DNA of 64,000 bases, from the NCBI RefSeq assembly GCF_040954645.1, contig NC_092804.1, positions 41,507,753-41,571,752 on the forward strand, in the 5' to 3' direction. Every line of letters begins with the position of its first letter. Within the stretch, counting starts at the first letter, position 1. The position numbers and the translations under genes are program-made. This DNA is from Diabrotica undecimpunctata. Its lineage: Eukaryota > Arthropoda > Insecta > Coleoptera > Chrysomelidae. Below the pieces are notes generated by a model. The model was not told the origin of the DNA, searched no databases, and saw only the letters and a program-made list of their open reading frames with translations. Of this stretch, positions 1 through 11,989 are shown piece after piece.

Positions 1-990
1 ATTTTATATATTATATTTATTTTACGTTTTAAATGAAAGTTGAAAGACAGCGTAAATATTCACTCGAAGTAGGGAACAAAGTTACAAAAAGCTTTTTGAG
101 AATTCTTATCAACTATAATGCCAACTCCCTGTGCCTGTGATTGGAGTTGTTACCATAATAATATATTGTTTTATTTCTATTGTCACATTTTCTTGATTCA
201 GGCTATTGTATATAGTTAAAACCCAGTATGTTAATCTTTGTTTTGCACATTTCCGACACAGTGTTATCTAGTTTGCCAGATTGGTATAAACTTCTTACTT
301 TCTATGTTCCAATTTTCAAGGATATAGAGTTGTTCTTATTTGTTTGACAGGGACTTACCTTAATAACGACCTGTCATTTAAATCTGATTGTTCTCAATGC
401 AGGATTTTTGATTCCAAGCTTCATAATCATTAGGTAAATTATCGACTAGTGGAATGATGATGATTTTTACTAAGGATATCCATGCGGATCTTTAATGTGG
501 CAGTCACACCGTGGCTTTTCACATCTCAATGCCGTTGACTAATTTAGCTTTTTCACCTTCGGAGTTAATTTTTGAGCTTCAGGGCAATGAAGTGCCCTAC
601 CACGTGTTTATTTTTTCACCCGTAGCTGTTGACCAACAAGTAAGGATTACTTATGTCGGTAATCGTTTGGTTAGTTTAAAACTTCAGAGAATAACTATCC
701 AAGAACGATATGGGAGAGTTTGTTGCTGATAGTATATCGGAACAGTGTGTTTATTTTTGGCTCTCCAAAATAGTTTAAATTAAGTGAAAACAAGTTTTCA
801 AAATTTAACTACGCTTTGTGAAGTTATTAGTGATCAACTGAACTCACTTTTGCTGGTCTGTAAGTTCAGTTTTGCTGTAAATTTCACCGAAAATATATAA
901 TTAGTACGTATTTAACATCATTGAAAACTTTCATATCCATATTTGCTTGACGATTAACAAAAACATTTAATTACCATTGACCTGTATCTC
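1..990. other. no recognisable gene
   Basis: AT-rich sequence. The longest open frame (511-729 +, 72 aa) has no motif I recognise and no supporting context, so I do not call it. The last part, from about 960, may be the 5' untranslated region of the LINE that follows: it holds a short GC-richer patch near 1000-1025 directly before the gag gene. Confidence 0.5.
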
Positions 991-1095
991 CGGTCGGTTT
1001 TTTTTCTGGCGGCGGACAGGTCCGTCTTTAGGAATGTTTAAACATCAACGAATATGTCGCAAATCAATTAAATAAATTTACCAGGCAATTCTCAA

Positions 1096-2337
1096 ATGGA
1101 TAATTCTACACAAAGAAGTTACTCTACCGCACTAACACAACAAAAATTTCCGTCAAAACGGCAAGCTATCATTTTTAATTCCATTGAAGATGCGAAAATA
1201 CAAGATTACCTCCTTCCCCTGGGAGAAATCATTCATCCAAAAAATATACTATTCTGCTTTAGATTATCAAACAGTAGAATATGTTTATATTTATCATCTG
1301 AAAATATCGTAGAAAAATTCATGAATGAAAATAACGGCAACATTGAAGTTAATAACCAGATTATACAAGCTCGACCGTATATAACTCCCTCCGAAAGAAT
1401 CATTCTCTCTAATGTCTGCCCATCCATTCCTCATGATGTATTAATTAAAGAACTTGAATCCATGGGGCTTTTTATTCTATCTATTGTCCTATCTATGTCC
1501 TTTTTAAAAATTGGTGCACCGTTTCCCGAATTTAATCATATAATGAGCTTTAGGAGACAAATCTTTATTAGCCCAACAGATCTCACAATTCCAGAATCGT
1601 TTTTAATTAATTACGATAATACCTTATATAGAATCTTTTTATTAAGCGGCAACCTAACGTGTTACAACTGTAAACAAAATGGGCATACGGCAACTAACTG
1701 CAAAAACCCTATCAATCCAAACCCAAACCCTACTTCTCCTACCACAACAGAAGAAATCTCAACGTGTAGCTCTCCAGAAATATCAACCATCACACCGACA
1801 TCTTCTTCAAGTCAAACAGACACCCCAACTACAGAAAATCAACTAAATATAAAACAAACTGCGAACGAAACAACTACCTTACATATGAAAATTGAATCTC
1901 CACAGAACAGATCAAAAAGAACTATTGACGATACCTTAAGTCCTTCTCCGTCTTCCAATGATACCACTAATAAATCGAAGTTTACCAGTCCAGCAGAAAT
2001 ACCATTTAATCCTAAGAAAAAACAAAATAGAGGTAAATTTCTAGAAGCATTCATAAACCAGCAGTTACCACCATTTATTTTAAGCTATGTTCAGATAAAA
2101 GACCTATTCGACAACATACAGAATTCACCCGATCCACTTACTACCGTTGAAAATTATACAAACAACTTTACAGCTCCCATCGATATGTTAAGCAAAATAT
2201 ATCCCTATACTCAGGACAGATCTACAAAAACACGAAATACCAAATTAAGAAAAATTGTTCTAAAACACATACAGATGCAAATCCCACACGACCTAGTGTC
2301 CGATACAGACAGTGACTGCTCACAAACCAATCATTAA
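1096..2337 (+). CDS. Gag-like ORF1 protein of an I-like LINE
   Basis: An uninterrupted 413-residue frame. One CCHC zinc knuckle (C-x2-C-x4-H-x4-C) sits at about residues 189-202 and would bind element RNA in a ribonucleoprotein particle. The N-terminal part has blocks resembling the RRM-like gag fold of I/R1/Jockey elements (inferred from general pattern, not aligned). After the knuckle comes a low-complexity tract rich in Ser, Thr, Pro and Asn (about 205-315), then a basic patch (KKKQNRGK). The start is the first ATG after a 5' untranslated stretch and fits the family. No frameshift or stop interrupts it although the polymerase frame has been deleted, which is unusual for an old copy. It probably acts only in trans, if at all. 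Confidence 0.75.
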   Translation: MDNSTQRSYSTALTQQKFPSKRQAIIFNSIEDAKIQDYLLPLGEIIHPKNILFCFRLSNSRICLYLSSENIVEKFMNENNGNIEVNNQIIQARPYITPSERIILSNVCPSIPHDVLIKELESMGLFILSIVLSMSFLKIGAPFPEFNHIMSFRRQIFISPTDLTIPESFLINYDNTLYRIFLLSGNLTCYNCKQNGHTATNCKNPINPNPNPTSPTTTEEISTCSSPEISTITPTSSSSQTDTPTTENQLNIKQTANETTTLHMKIESPQNRSKRTIDDTLSPSPSSNDTTNKSKFTSPAEIPFNPKKKQNRGKFLEAFINQQLPPFILSYVQIKDLFDNIQNSPDPLTTVENYTNNFTAPIDMLSKIYPYTQDRSTKTRNTKLRKIVLKHIQMQIPHDLVSDTDSDCSQTNH

Positions 2338-2390
2338 ATAAATTTATTTAATAAAATAGAGTTCAATAAATCAATACAGTGAAATATATA

Positions 2391-3013
2391 ATTTTGACTG
2401 ATTCACTAAACTCACTACAATCTATAGAAAGAATATACCCAGAGAATCATATTCTTGAAAAAATAAAAAAAATCTAATAGAGATAGAAAATTGTAATAAG
2501 GAGGTAATATTTATTTGGATCTCATCACATAACGGTATTAGAGGTAATAAAGAAGCAGATAAGTGTGCGCGTGAAGCCGTTAATTCAGCTGACTCTATTA
2601 CTGTGAAATACGTGATAGCTAGTGATGTTTCAAGTGTTATCAAATCGCGGATCCTAAGTGAGTGGCAAAACCGGTGGGAATTTTCAGTGTCCAATCTTCG
2701 GAATATTAAACCGGACATTAAACCATGGAGATGTTTCCCCACTAAAAGAAGGGATCAAGTAACAATAACTCGTCTTAGATTAGGTCATACCAGTGCCACG
2801 CATAAGTTCTTAATTACTAAAGAATCCGAACCAAAATGTGAGCAGTGTAACGCTAAACTCTCGGTGAAACATGTTGTTATAGACTGTCCAGTTTTCTCCA
2901 CAGCAAGAATTAATTATGGTATCTCAATAAACTTAGAGAAAGCACTTGGTGCAAATTGTTCATTCACAAATATGTTAAACTACTTAAAAGCTATTAATTT
3001 TGTTAATATATAA
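2391..3013 (+). pseudogene. LINE ORF2 remnant: RNase H end and C-terminal Cys/His motif
   Basis: The reading begins just after the deletion joint with the block L-T-D-S-L-N-S-L-Q, which contains the second acidic residue of LINE RNase H. It changes frame near 2480 and continues with W-I-S-S-H-N-G-I-R-G-N-K-E-A-D, the usual last RNase H motif. The open frame 2603-3013 then carries C-E-Q-C...H-V-V-I-D-C, the Cys/His tail typical of I and Jockey ORF2 proteins. Endonuclease and polymerase are missing, so it cannot be active. Confidence 0.75.
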
Positions 3014-3344
3014 TATATTTAATATTGTAAATCCGATTCTCGCTAATAACCTTCGGGTTGATGCGAATTTGTAAATAAAAAACGATATGGGAAGGAAAAC
3101 TTTAATAATTAGATGCGAGAATGGATCTAGGACATAATTTCTTCTAGGTACCAGAAGATTGGGAAATAAATATGGCTTATGTAGGCAGTGTTGCATCCGT
3201 GAAGTAGATCTATCTTCTACCGGGAACGTAATAGAGTATCTATCCGCTACCATTACGTATACAACTTAAATGTATACTTGCGATCACCGAATGTTATCAT
3301 TACTAGCGAATCGATCTAAATTTTAAACTTTTTGAGTCTTGATA

Positions 3345-5000
3345 TAAGTAAGTACTTTTTATGCATTACGAGATGAGACTTTGTGCCTTCTGCATCACTA
3401 ATTATATCGCCGTTTCTCGCAACCTAGCTTCCAACGCTTGCGATCGTTCCAGTCATCTACTTGTAGACCCCTATCTTCCATTGCACCTTTTACTTCTTGT
3501 CTTCACGATCTTCTTGGTCTTCCCTTCTTCCTGCGGTTGGTGGGAATCCACTGTAACATTCTCTTTGGCCATCGTTGATCATTCATCTTTTCTACATGGC
3601 CATACCATTTCAGCCTTTTGCATTCTATAGTTTCCAGGACGTCAATGTCTATGCCCATACGCTCTCTGATTTCAGTATTCCTTACTCTATCTTTTCTACT
3701 GAGTTGGCAACATCTTCTCCAATAATTAATTTCCATTGCTTTTATTTTGGATGCGTCATTTTTATTTATTACCCAAAGATCTGAACCATGTGTAGCAATG
3801 CTTTCTATGATAGTTTTGTATATCCTAATTTTTGTGTTTCGGGTGATGTGGTTATTCCAAAGTATACTATTCAGTTGACGTATTGCTGAATTTTCTCGAC
3901 CAATTCTAGTAGCTATTTCTTTTGTATTTAGACCATTGTTTGTAATGTTTACACCGAGATATTTATAGCTATCAGTATTTTGAATTTGTTTGCTTCCTAG
4001 TTCTAAGTACTTTCCTTCACCTCCCACTACTACGTACTCTGTTTTTGATGGATTAATTGATAAGCCCTACTTAGTATATTCTTCATCTTTTTTTCGTAAC
4101 ATGTAGTGGATATCATCTTGATCTTCTGCAAGTATTACTTGGTAATCAGCAAAATGCAAGCTGTACAGTGTATGGTCTCCAATTTTAACACCCATTCCAA
4201 AACCCCCTCCAAATAAATCTTAAAGAGTGTAAGTGCAATGCAGCAGACTTGGCAAAGTCGTTTGGTCATTTTTATCTTTTTTGTCACTTTTTGTCCAATC
4301 TTTATTACACTCGTCATATCATCGTACAACTCCCTTACAGCATTAATGTAAATCGTCGGAATATTCTTGTCTTCTAACACCTGCCATAGCTTGGCTAATG
4401 GGACACTGTCATACGTTTTTTGAAGATCAATAAATACCATGTGTGTCTCCATATTATGTTCCAAACGCTTTTCTATTGTTTGTTTTAGGCAGAACACATT
4501 GTCTATACAAGAACGACCAGTACGAAAGCCACTCTGATCTTCAGCGTCTTCCCAACAATCTTCAATTCGGTTTTTAATTATCTTCCCGTAGACTCTACAG
4601 ATTGAGTTAGTTACACTAAACCCTCGGTAGTTTTACAATCTTTTCTGTCGCCTTTATTTTTGTATAGATTGCTGATATATGCAGTTTTCCATTCTGGGGG
4701 TAGCTCTTCTCCTCTCAAGAATAAATTAAAAGTATAAGCCAATAGCTGAAATTGTTTGTCAGTGCCATATTTAATCAGTTTAATGGGTACTCCCCCCGAT
4801 CCTGGAGCCTTTCCATTTTTCATAGCGTTGGCGTGTTTTTTAATTTCTTCTGGTGTTATTTCAGTTTCTTCGCGGTAGGAAATATCATATTTTTGGTAGC
4901 CAATATCTTGGAATTCTGTTCGAATTTTTGTCAGCATTTGTTCATAATATTTTTCAAGCCTGACGAGAGAAGATACTCCGATTTATTGTATCTTCTAAAA
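3345..5000 (-). pseudogene. LINE reverse transcriptase, degraded
   Basis: Read from right to left. 4937-4611 is the linker and start of the polymerase (motif N-G-K-A-P-G-S-G-G-V-P). 4497-4135 covers palm motif A (F-I-D-L-Q-K-T-Y-D-S-V). 4027-3503 is the thumb and C-terminal domain, ending in a K-K-G-R-P-R-R-S basic motif, with a frameshifted tail to about 3410. Near 4145-4160 the catalytic YADD box reads F-A-D-Y, so the second Asp is lost. A TAG stop lies at about 4067. Frames change at least three times. The endonuclease is missing, as expected for a 5'-truncated copy. The clade is uncertain; the style is that of common insect RTE/Jockey-like elements. Confidence 0.8.
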
Positions 5001-6385
5001 ATCAATAGCTTGTGACTATCTATTCATGTTTTGTTTTTACATACTTACATACCCCTGTATTTCTTAGCTACCGTACTGTACTAAGCTATTTACAAAAGAA
5101 GGATTAGCATACTTTTTTGAAATTCAAGTAAAAATTATAACGGTAAAAATAATTTTTGAATAAATAAATATTTACTGACAAATTTGTGATAGTTTCGAAC
5201 ACACTAGGTCTCAAAGTTTATTGTAGTTGCGAATTCGTTTTTATGTATTTGTCCCAGTTTGTAGTTATTATAGTTAGATCTTTTGGTAACATTTTTTTTA
5301 TTAGGAGTTTAGTACTTTTACTAGTTTTTGGTCAAAAAATTTTTTCTTTGTTATATTTTTTATATTTGTATATTGTAATTTTTTGATATTTCGTCCTAAG
5401 CAAGAAACTATAATTAATCTTTTTCCCTAAGCACATAATAAGCATGCTTCTGAATAAAGAAAATTACTTAAGGGTATCGAAAAAACCAACACACACTTTA
5501 ACGTACAGATCTCCCTTGAGAAAGTCATTATGTTTTATATACAGCTACAGCAAAATGAATAAATGAAGGAATAAACGTCTTATGTTTGCTTAATATTTTC
5601 CTTTGCCCCGTATATGTATAATCCCTAATGGTCTGTTAATAACTACAGTACAGAACGTTCCCACATTTCCCCCAGTGTATCCTTCAATTCTTACTTTTCC
5701 ACCCGGACTCTGCTATAATAAACTAAAAGCCAAAAACCCATTATGAAGATAAAAATCTAGAGACGATCCGGTATTTGGTCGGAGCGGCCTGTCACGGATT
5801 GTTTTCCTACACACGGGAGAAACTGAGACCGAGCCCATAAAAAATTACTGCCCTACTAATAGCGGAGAAATGATCCGTTAACCAATAGGGGATTTTATTG
5901 TCCGGAATAGAGACGGAAACGATCATTGACATAAAATCTGGCCTACTTGCGACTATACAACAGTACATATAAGGGTTTAAGTGACGCGCTGGGTAAATAA
6001 AAAATAATAATAAAAGCCCCCGGGGCGGCATATTAGACATTTAGGTTGGTTTGCCTTTTTTTGTAGACAAGATGATGGGAGTTTATGATGGAGAAAAAGG
6101 TTTGTTGGTTTGTTAATTTAATTTCTTTCCGACAAATGGAGGTCTTTAATGATCTAACTTTAATAAAAAATATTTTAAGGAAACAAAATACAAAAAATTT
6201 TACGATAGAAATAGTTTTAGTGTGAACTAAATTTATTATCATAATTGTTTTGTTCATTCCAATTTTAATATGCGTGTATCTATAAAAATTTCCATAAAAA
6301 AAACAGAGGAAGATTTAGCGTAGGAAACAAGATCCAAAAACAAATATTAATGGAAAGACGAATTAAAAAAAGTGTAAGTGTAAGG
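5000..6385. other. no gene recognised
   Basis: AT-rich sequence without a supported coding region. A slightly GC-richer patch at about 5760-6030 carries two small minus-strand open frames with no recognisable motif. Confidence 0.5.
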
Positions 6386-6781
6386 TGAAGTGGGGTAAAT
6401 GTGATATAATTTTTGAATAGTTCACTTTCATACGGGTAAAACATGCATTTTTAATCAAACAATGATAAAACAAAAAATGTGCAATACTACAAATATAGTT
6501 ATTAATTGATCTTATCTTTCATATACACAACTTTTTTTTTTGAAAAATGTTATGCATTTTTTTGTAAATTTTGTCAGTATACCTCAAGTATACAGTCATT
6601 ACCTCAAAATTTGGGGCAAATGTAATAATTCTGTATATCAACCTATAAGTACATTATTTAAAACATTACGGGGAAAAAGTATAAAATTTAAATTTTAAAG
6701 ATTGATGGTAATGGAAACCAATATTGTAAAAAAATTAATTATCTAAAAAAACACACTTTATTAATACTTAAATACAAAAAA

Positions 6782-7665
6782 TTTCTTTTTCTTCTAGTGC
6801 CGTCTCCACTAATAAAGGTTGGTTATAACCATTGCAAATTCGTCTCTATCTTCTGCATTTCTTAAGAACGTCTGAGTGTTTAACCCGCTATAGTCGCGAA
6901 TGTTTTTCAGCCAGGATATTTGTCGTCTACCAAAATCCCTTTTTCCTTCTATTATTAAATAGTAATGGTGAAAGTACACAGTCTGTCTCACCCCTCTACT
7001 TATCTGTTGCGCATCCGTGCTATTTCCATGTAATGTTACCACAGCCTGTTGGTTCCGATAGCGATTTCTCACTATGTTAATGTCATTTTTGTCGAGTCCT
7101 TTTCTCTTTAGACATTCCATGAAAATGTTATGTTTAACTTTGTCAAAAGCTTTCTCGTAGTCTATAAACGCAACGAAAAGATATTTTTGTTGATTTTGAC
7201 ATTTTTGGGCAAGAGTTGCGAAACTATACAGAGCTTCCACTGTTCCGAAGCCGTTACGAAAGCCAAACTGTCTATTACTCATATTCGCTTCTCACTTTCT
7301 GAATATTCTTGCATGTATAATCTTTAAAAATGTTTCTAATACGTGTGATATTAAGTTTATTAATCTATGGTCATTACAGTGTTTGGGGTTCTTGGTTTTT
7401 GGTAGCAGGACAAAGGTCGATATCAGCCATTCTGTGGGTATCTTACTAGATTTGTATATGTTGTTAAAGAGTATAGTTAAATTGTCTTCGTCTATAAGTT
7501 TAGTCAGCTCGATATGAACTTCATCTGGCCCAGGGGCTCTGCCAGATTTTGAGTTGTTTATAGCATGTTGGACTTCAGATTTTAATATTATTGGAGCTTC
7601 CTCGTTATCAATTTATGTCGGTTCTGTTCTTGTGTCCATGAAAAGATCTTCAATATATTTAGTCC
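6782..7665 (-). pseudogene. 5'-truncated LINE with 10-bp target duplication
   Basis: Minus-strand reverse transcriptase remnant. From the right it reads a linker (S-G-R-A-P-G-P-D-E-V, about 7530), then R-Q-F-G-F-R-N-G-F-G-T (7282 onward) and motif A (F-I-D-Y-E-K-A-F-D-K-V). After G-V-R-Q it jumps to the C-terminal block G-K-R-D-F-G-R-R-Q-I-S-W-L, so the YxDD box and thumb are deleted. The end N-L-Y-stop at 6809 is followed on the minus strand by a GAA-rich tail. The 10-bp sequence ATACAAAAAA flanks the copy at 6772-6781 and 7666-7675, consistent with target-primed integration. Confidence 0.75.
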
Positions 7666-7719
7666 ATACAAAAAAATATTAAAATCAAAAAATCATTTGA
7701 GAATCATTAGATAAATTGG

Positions 7720-9390
7720 AACCTTTAAAAGAAACTTAAGAAACAAGACGACATCACTTTGGTCTACAGTGTTTAGGTCTTCCATTACTGGCCATAAAAA
7801 TGCGTTTTTTGCAAATTGTGTGAACTTTACTGTCCAACCATCATCGCATGACTCTGTAACTATACCAACAAAATGCTTTATTAGTTTTTTGGTGCCATAT
7901 TAGACTAGTACCCAAGAATGGGCAGTTACAGTTTGGTCAACATCTTTAATGTTATTATTATCTTCCACTCATGCCAAAACTCTTTAGAATTGTCAGAATC
8001 CATATAAGGGGGAGATGCAGGTTGCAAATCTGTGCTACTTGACGAAGTTGATCTTTTTTTATGTCTTGTAGCTGATTTTGGTAGTGTTGATGTTTTACTG
8101 TTTCCTTTTAGTCGATGTACTGCCTTACTACCTTTTCTTAGGTTAATATTTTAGAACCAGGACATACTCGGGCTTTTTGTTGTCTCCGGCTTAGGTGCTT
8201 GACGAACTATTGACAATCACAAGTTCTCAAATTATATGTTAACATTTGGTTCTTTTGTAGCACTTCCTTTTTTTGATGTAGAAGCCACTGTAGTGTTATC
8301 TGCTGATGTAAAAGCCACGACGGTGTCATCTGCTATTAAATTCCCGTTAACGTCGATAGTACTTTGAGATTTGTTCCATCTTTTTAGTGCTTCTGGTGGG
8401 AAAGCTTCATCTGGTATAACATTTTTGTTAATAAGGAAAATTCCACCTTTTCGAAATCCACCTCCTATAACTACTGTCGAAATTGCTTTCCAGGTTTCGC
8501 AGATAAATTGCAAAAATATTCTCTTTTGCAGTTTTTGGTCCACACGGTGTCTTTGCCAAGATATCAACTTTTTATCCCATTTTAGTTTAAATAGCCAAAA
8601 AACAACAGATCTAATGTTAATTTTGATTGCTGCTTCAGATCTAATGTTAATTTTGATTGCTGCTTCATGTATTTCCAAATATATATGAGTTGAGTGACCA
8701 TCATAGATAAATAAAACAGGACGTTCTAGACCTAGTGCTGAAATCAAATCAAAGTTTTCCGGAAGTAGTTTATAAAAATATCACCTTCCATCCAGCCTCT
8801 TTTACTGATAGCATAAACGGGACTCGAAAAATCTACTTTGGGATGTGCAAGCCACTGGTTCCACAAATGCTTGCCTTTAAACATTATTAATGGTGGAGCT
8901 TTACGGTCAGCTGCGTTGCACATTAAAAGAATAGTTGTGTTTTCTTTACCTGGGGAACTTACTGTTCTCGAAAAAGTTTTGTTGACTGCCCCAACTACTT
9001 TAGATTTTCTCGGAGGAGCTATATTTAGGCTGCTTTCATTTAAATTTCATACTCTATGAGGCTTATTAAGAAGCTCAAACTTGGTCATAGTTTTTTGTAG
9101 CATCTTAAAATATACATTGATTAGGAATAGGTCTAATGCTTTCTTCCTAACATATTCTACATTTTTTAAGTTAAGGAACGAATCATCTCTAAGTATACCG
9201 TCTTTAAAACTTGTTTTAATTTAATTTTTCAACTACTTCAAATACCTTTTTCCTGCACAAACCGGATCCTCACTTATCGAGAATCTTTAAACCATTGGCC
9301 AATTTTGATTCTTCTGCAATTAGAATATTTATTGGACATCCTTTGTTAGTTTGTTTTGTTCCCCGGATTCCTTGAATTAGACTGTAAATT
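7720..9390 (-). pseudogene. pogo/jerky-like DDE transposase, degraded
   Basis: The best block runs right to left from about 9060 to 8232. It includes a segment around V-G-A-V-N-K-T-F-S and G-K-E-N-T-T-I-L-L-M-C-N-A, then P-P-L-I-M-F-K-G-K-H-L, W-M-E-G-D-I-F, and V-L-F-I-Y-D-G-H-S-T-H, which holds the second catalytic Asp. The stretch that normally follows (C-L-P-P-H-T-T-H...Q-P-L-D) is missing, so the third Asp is lost. A 30-bp tandem duplication sits at that point (8606-8665). N-terminal pieces (I-Q-G-I-R-G-T-K-Q near 9350) show a frameshifted DNA-binding region that continues beyond the TIR element at 9395-10093. The C-terminal part is rich in Ser, Thr and Lys. The gene is dead. Confidence 0.75.
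8606..8665. repeat. 30-bp perfect tandem duplication
   Basis: CAGATCTAATGTTAATTTTG and the following ten bases occur twice in succession (8606-8635 and 8636-8665) without mismatch. It duplicates ten codons of the pogo transposase in frame, beside a deletion that removed the third catalytic residue. Confidence 0.95.
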
Positions 9391-9394
9391 GTTA

Positions 9395-10093
9395 TATTCG
9401 CTCCGTGCGTGACCATGGTAGGGGTACTTTGAAACGATGCCAGCGTGCGTAGCGGCGAAATATGACAAAATTGGACCTACCTTTTTACGCATAAATTTTA
9501 TCAAAAATGTGTGCAAATACATATTGCGTATTTAATTGTGCTAATAATAGCAAAAATAGTAAGTGTAGTTTTTATAGGTTCCCAAAGATTACATATAAAT
9601 TAGAGAAAAGAAAAAGATGGATCCGTGCTATTAATATGAAAAAGTAAATATCACATAACTTCATTTTTATGCAATTAAAATGGGAAAAATTTAAATAATT
9701 TACCTTAAATGATATTTCATAAGGCTTCAAGCTAACTGCAGAGTGCCTGATGACTTTAGCTTTTATATCATAACTTTTACTATTACTGTTTTTAAATATA
9801 TGCTCTTTCACGTTAAAAACTTGACTTGCCAGTACTAGATTTTTTCTTTTCTTTTCCGTTTGTGGTTGAAAAGATATATTATGATGAATTTTGAGAAACC
9901 CAGTTTTTAAACTACATTTATTTTGTACATAAACTGAAAAAATATAACTAAAAAGTTAATTATTAATAATTGTCAATTCCGCATGTATTTAACAATGTCA
10001 AACATATGTCATATGTTTAACCTGAAAATTGGTAGGTCCAAAACTGTCAGATGAAGGAGGTAGGTATCGCGTCAGTCACGCACGGAGCGAATA
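9395..10093. mobile_element. non-autonomous TIR element (MITE-like), about 700 bp
   Basis: Terminal inverted repeats TATTCGCTCCGTGCGTGAC at 9395-9413 and its exact complement at 10075-10093. A second inverted pair lies further in: TTGGACCTACC near 9471-9481 on the left and GGTAGGTCCA near 10031-10040 on the right. If the outer TA is the target duplication, the element is 9397-10091. There is no coding capacity. It interrupts the N-terminal part of the degraded pogo transposase. The superfamily is not determined. Confidence 0.8.
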
Positions 10094-10157
10094 CGGTATA
10101 TTGAATTGTTTGCAAGTGCCATACAGAATGTAGCGTTTTCTATGTACAAAAAAGTCT

Positions 10158-10700
10158 GTCCCAAACCCTTCTTTCAGTGCGTCACTAATTTTGACATAAT
10201 ATAGGATTTTAAGAATGTCGAGAATTATTGCATGTCATTTTAGTTAAATTTGACAGTTGCAGGATCGTAACCCCCTTTTTTTTCAAATTGAAAATAATTT
10301 AATAATTTTAATATTAGTCTTTGTTCTTTCTCGATATATCTCGGCATATTTAAAATATTTTTATGACAATAAATACAAAATTAAATTTTCACTGTAAAAT
10401 ATCTGATAATACTAACCTGGAATGACAATTATTTTATCAGTTGACGTTGTGAAAGTACTGTCAAGATCGAGATCTTCTGCGTCAAATTATATTTATGCGC
10501 ATCATTGATTGGATATCTATTTAGCGTATTCTAAACTCCAACCAATTATACATCCGTAAGTAGAATTAGCTTTACGATAAATAATTTTCTAAGTTCTATG
10601 TATAATAATATCAGACTCACGTTTTTTTCTGTCACTTCTAGCTTAATGTGTTAGAGAGAATTCGATCAACTATGACGCACTAAAAAGAAGGGTTTGGGAC
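10158..10700. mobile_element. non-autonomous TIR element (MITE-like), about 540 bp
   Basis: Inverted termini GTCCCAAACCCTTCTTT followed by GTGCGTCA: left 10158-10184, right 10674-10700, with a one- to two-base difference between the blocks. The interior is AT-rich with no open frame. TATGTAC occurs outside both ends (10141-10147 and 10707-10713) but not directly at the borders, so the target duplication is unclear. It sits in the 5' part of the degraded pogo element. Confidence 0.75.
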
Positions 10701-10799
10701 GAAATATATGTACGCACCGTGATGAATCTGAAACGACGGGGTAAATGTAATACAAATCACAATTACTCTGTATTTTTGTTTTACATTTGCCCCAAAAAA

Positions 10800-11985
10800 C
10801 ATTTTTCATGGGAAAATGTGGTACACCAATAAAAAGAACCAGTCATAAAAAGTTACATACACACATTATAACTATAGTTACCAAATACTAAAGCAGACTT
10901 ACCTTGTGAAATATTAATTATACTTAAATATTTAATTTTAATTAAATGAATATGACGGAAATACTAAAATATTTTTATTAATACAGACTAAAAAATAAAA
11001 ACAATTGTTTTATAAAGATGTTAAAAATATTTTTTCAACGTCATCATTTTATATAAAGGGGTAATTATTACGCCGAAGGCGTTTACTTTGATCGTCGGTT
11101 CCCATCCACCTTCCTACGAAACTACACAAAGAAAAGAGCAGGAGGTGCCCTTTCTAAAATTAACTTTTTGGTAAAGTTTCTCCAAGTCGAGTTTTTGTTC
11201 CACTCGCAGTTATCTCGTTATAATTATTAATACTACGCAATTACGAGAAACATTAGAGACGAAACGATAAAAATTGCCAGAATTGAAATGTAAATTTCTT
11301 AATGAAGAAACGTTTCTTCTTGCCCATTTGTTTTGCTAAGCTTTCAAAGAAGTATCTAAATTACTTAGGGGTTATTCACGTTGCGGCTTTTATTATCTAT
11401 AGCCTATTTAATATGGTACTGTTCGAGGAAGAGCTGGGGATAATTTTGTTAATTATTTCTTCCGATTTAAGGTGTAAATGAGAACGTTAAAGTTAGAACA
11501 TTTCCATAAAAGGAGATTTATATGGGTGAATTTATTTAATAGTAAAAACCGATTTCTTTGGGTTATGAACTTTATGAAGAAATATTAAACTAATAAAGAG
11601 AAACAGCATAAGAAATTGTGGTTTGTATTTAATTTGCATTTATTGACTTAACATACATCAAAAAAGTCTAAGAAACACTACTATTATTCCACTTTTTTCA
11701 ATTAAAAGTTAATTATTTTTTTTGTTAATAAATACCAGTCGATTTGATAACTTGTTCTCTACTGATTAAGGTATGCCAGGAAAATTGATCTGTCAATTAC
11801 ACTATTTTATTGAGGCAATTATGATAGCGCGTCAAAATTGTACGATTAATTACTTCGAATTGTAAAAAAAAAGTGGTTCAAATTTTAAAAATAGTCTGTA
11901 TTTATATGAAAATTTTGCTAAAACAAGTATATTAAACGCAAATATGGTCATAGAGCGTCAGCATTGAACACAGTTTAAAACTGTA
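10800..11985. other. no gene recognised
   Basis: AT-rich, no supported frames. The last 100 bp may be the 5' part of the Tc1 remnant that follows. Confidence 0.5.
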
Positions 11986-11989
11986 AGTG

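Larger units (their letters stand above)
1000..3085 (+). mobile_element. I-like LINE, internal-deletion derivative (gag + RNase H tail)
   Basis: A gag-like gene with a zinc knuckle is followed within about 50 bp by the end of an RNase H domain and a Cys/His tail. The endonuclease, the reverse transcriptase and the start of RNase H are absent, so one large internal deletion joins the two parts. A short 3' region follows the last stop and ends in an A-rich run near 3085. LINE clades that carry both a CCHC gag and a C-terminal RNase H belong to the I/Outcast/LOA group. The 5' limit is approximate. I found no target-site duplication. Confidence 0.7.
6391..10797 (-). mobile_element. degraded pogo-type DNA transposon, host of three nested insertions
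   Basis: The coding strand is minus (transposase remnant 7720-9390 and beyond). Both ends carry versions of one motif: GGGGTAAATGTGATA at 6392 and GGGGCAAATGTAATA at 6612 on the left; GGGGTAAATGTAATAC at 10739 and the inverted TTTACATTTGCCCC at 10783 on the right. I infer that these are terminal or subterminal transposase sites, by comparison with the intact pogo element at 50232-52921, which has the same style of repeats. A LINE (6782-7665) and two TIR elements (9395-10093, 10158-10700) have inserted into it. The exact ends are uncertain. Confidence 0.5.

Noticed and set aside
511..729. 72-residue plus-strand open frame
   Set aside because: No recognised motif, no conserved neighbour, and length is expected by chance in this composition.
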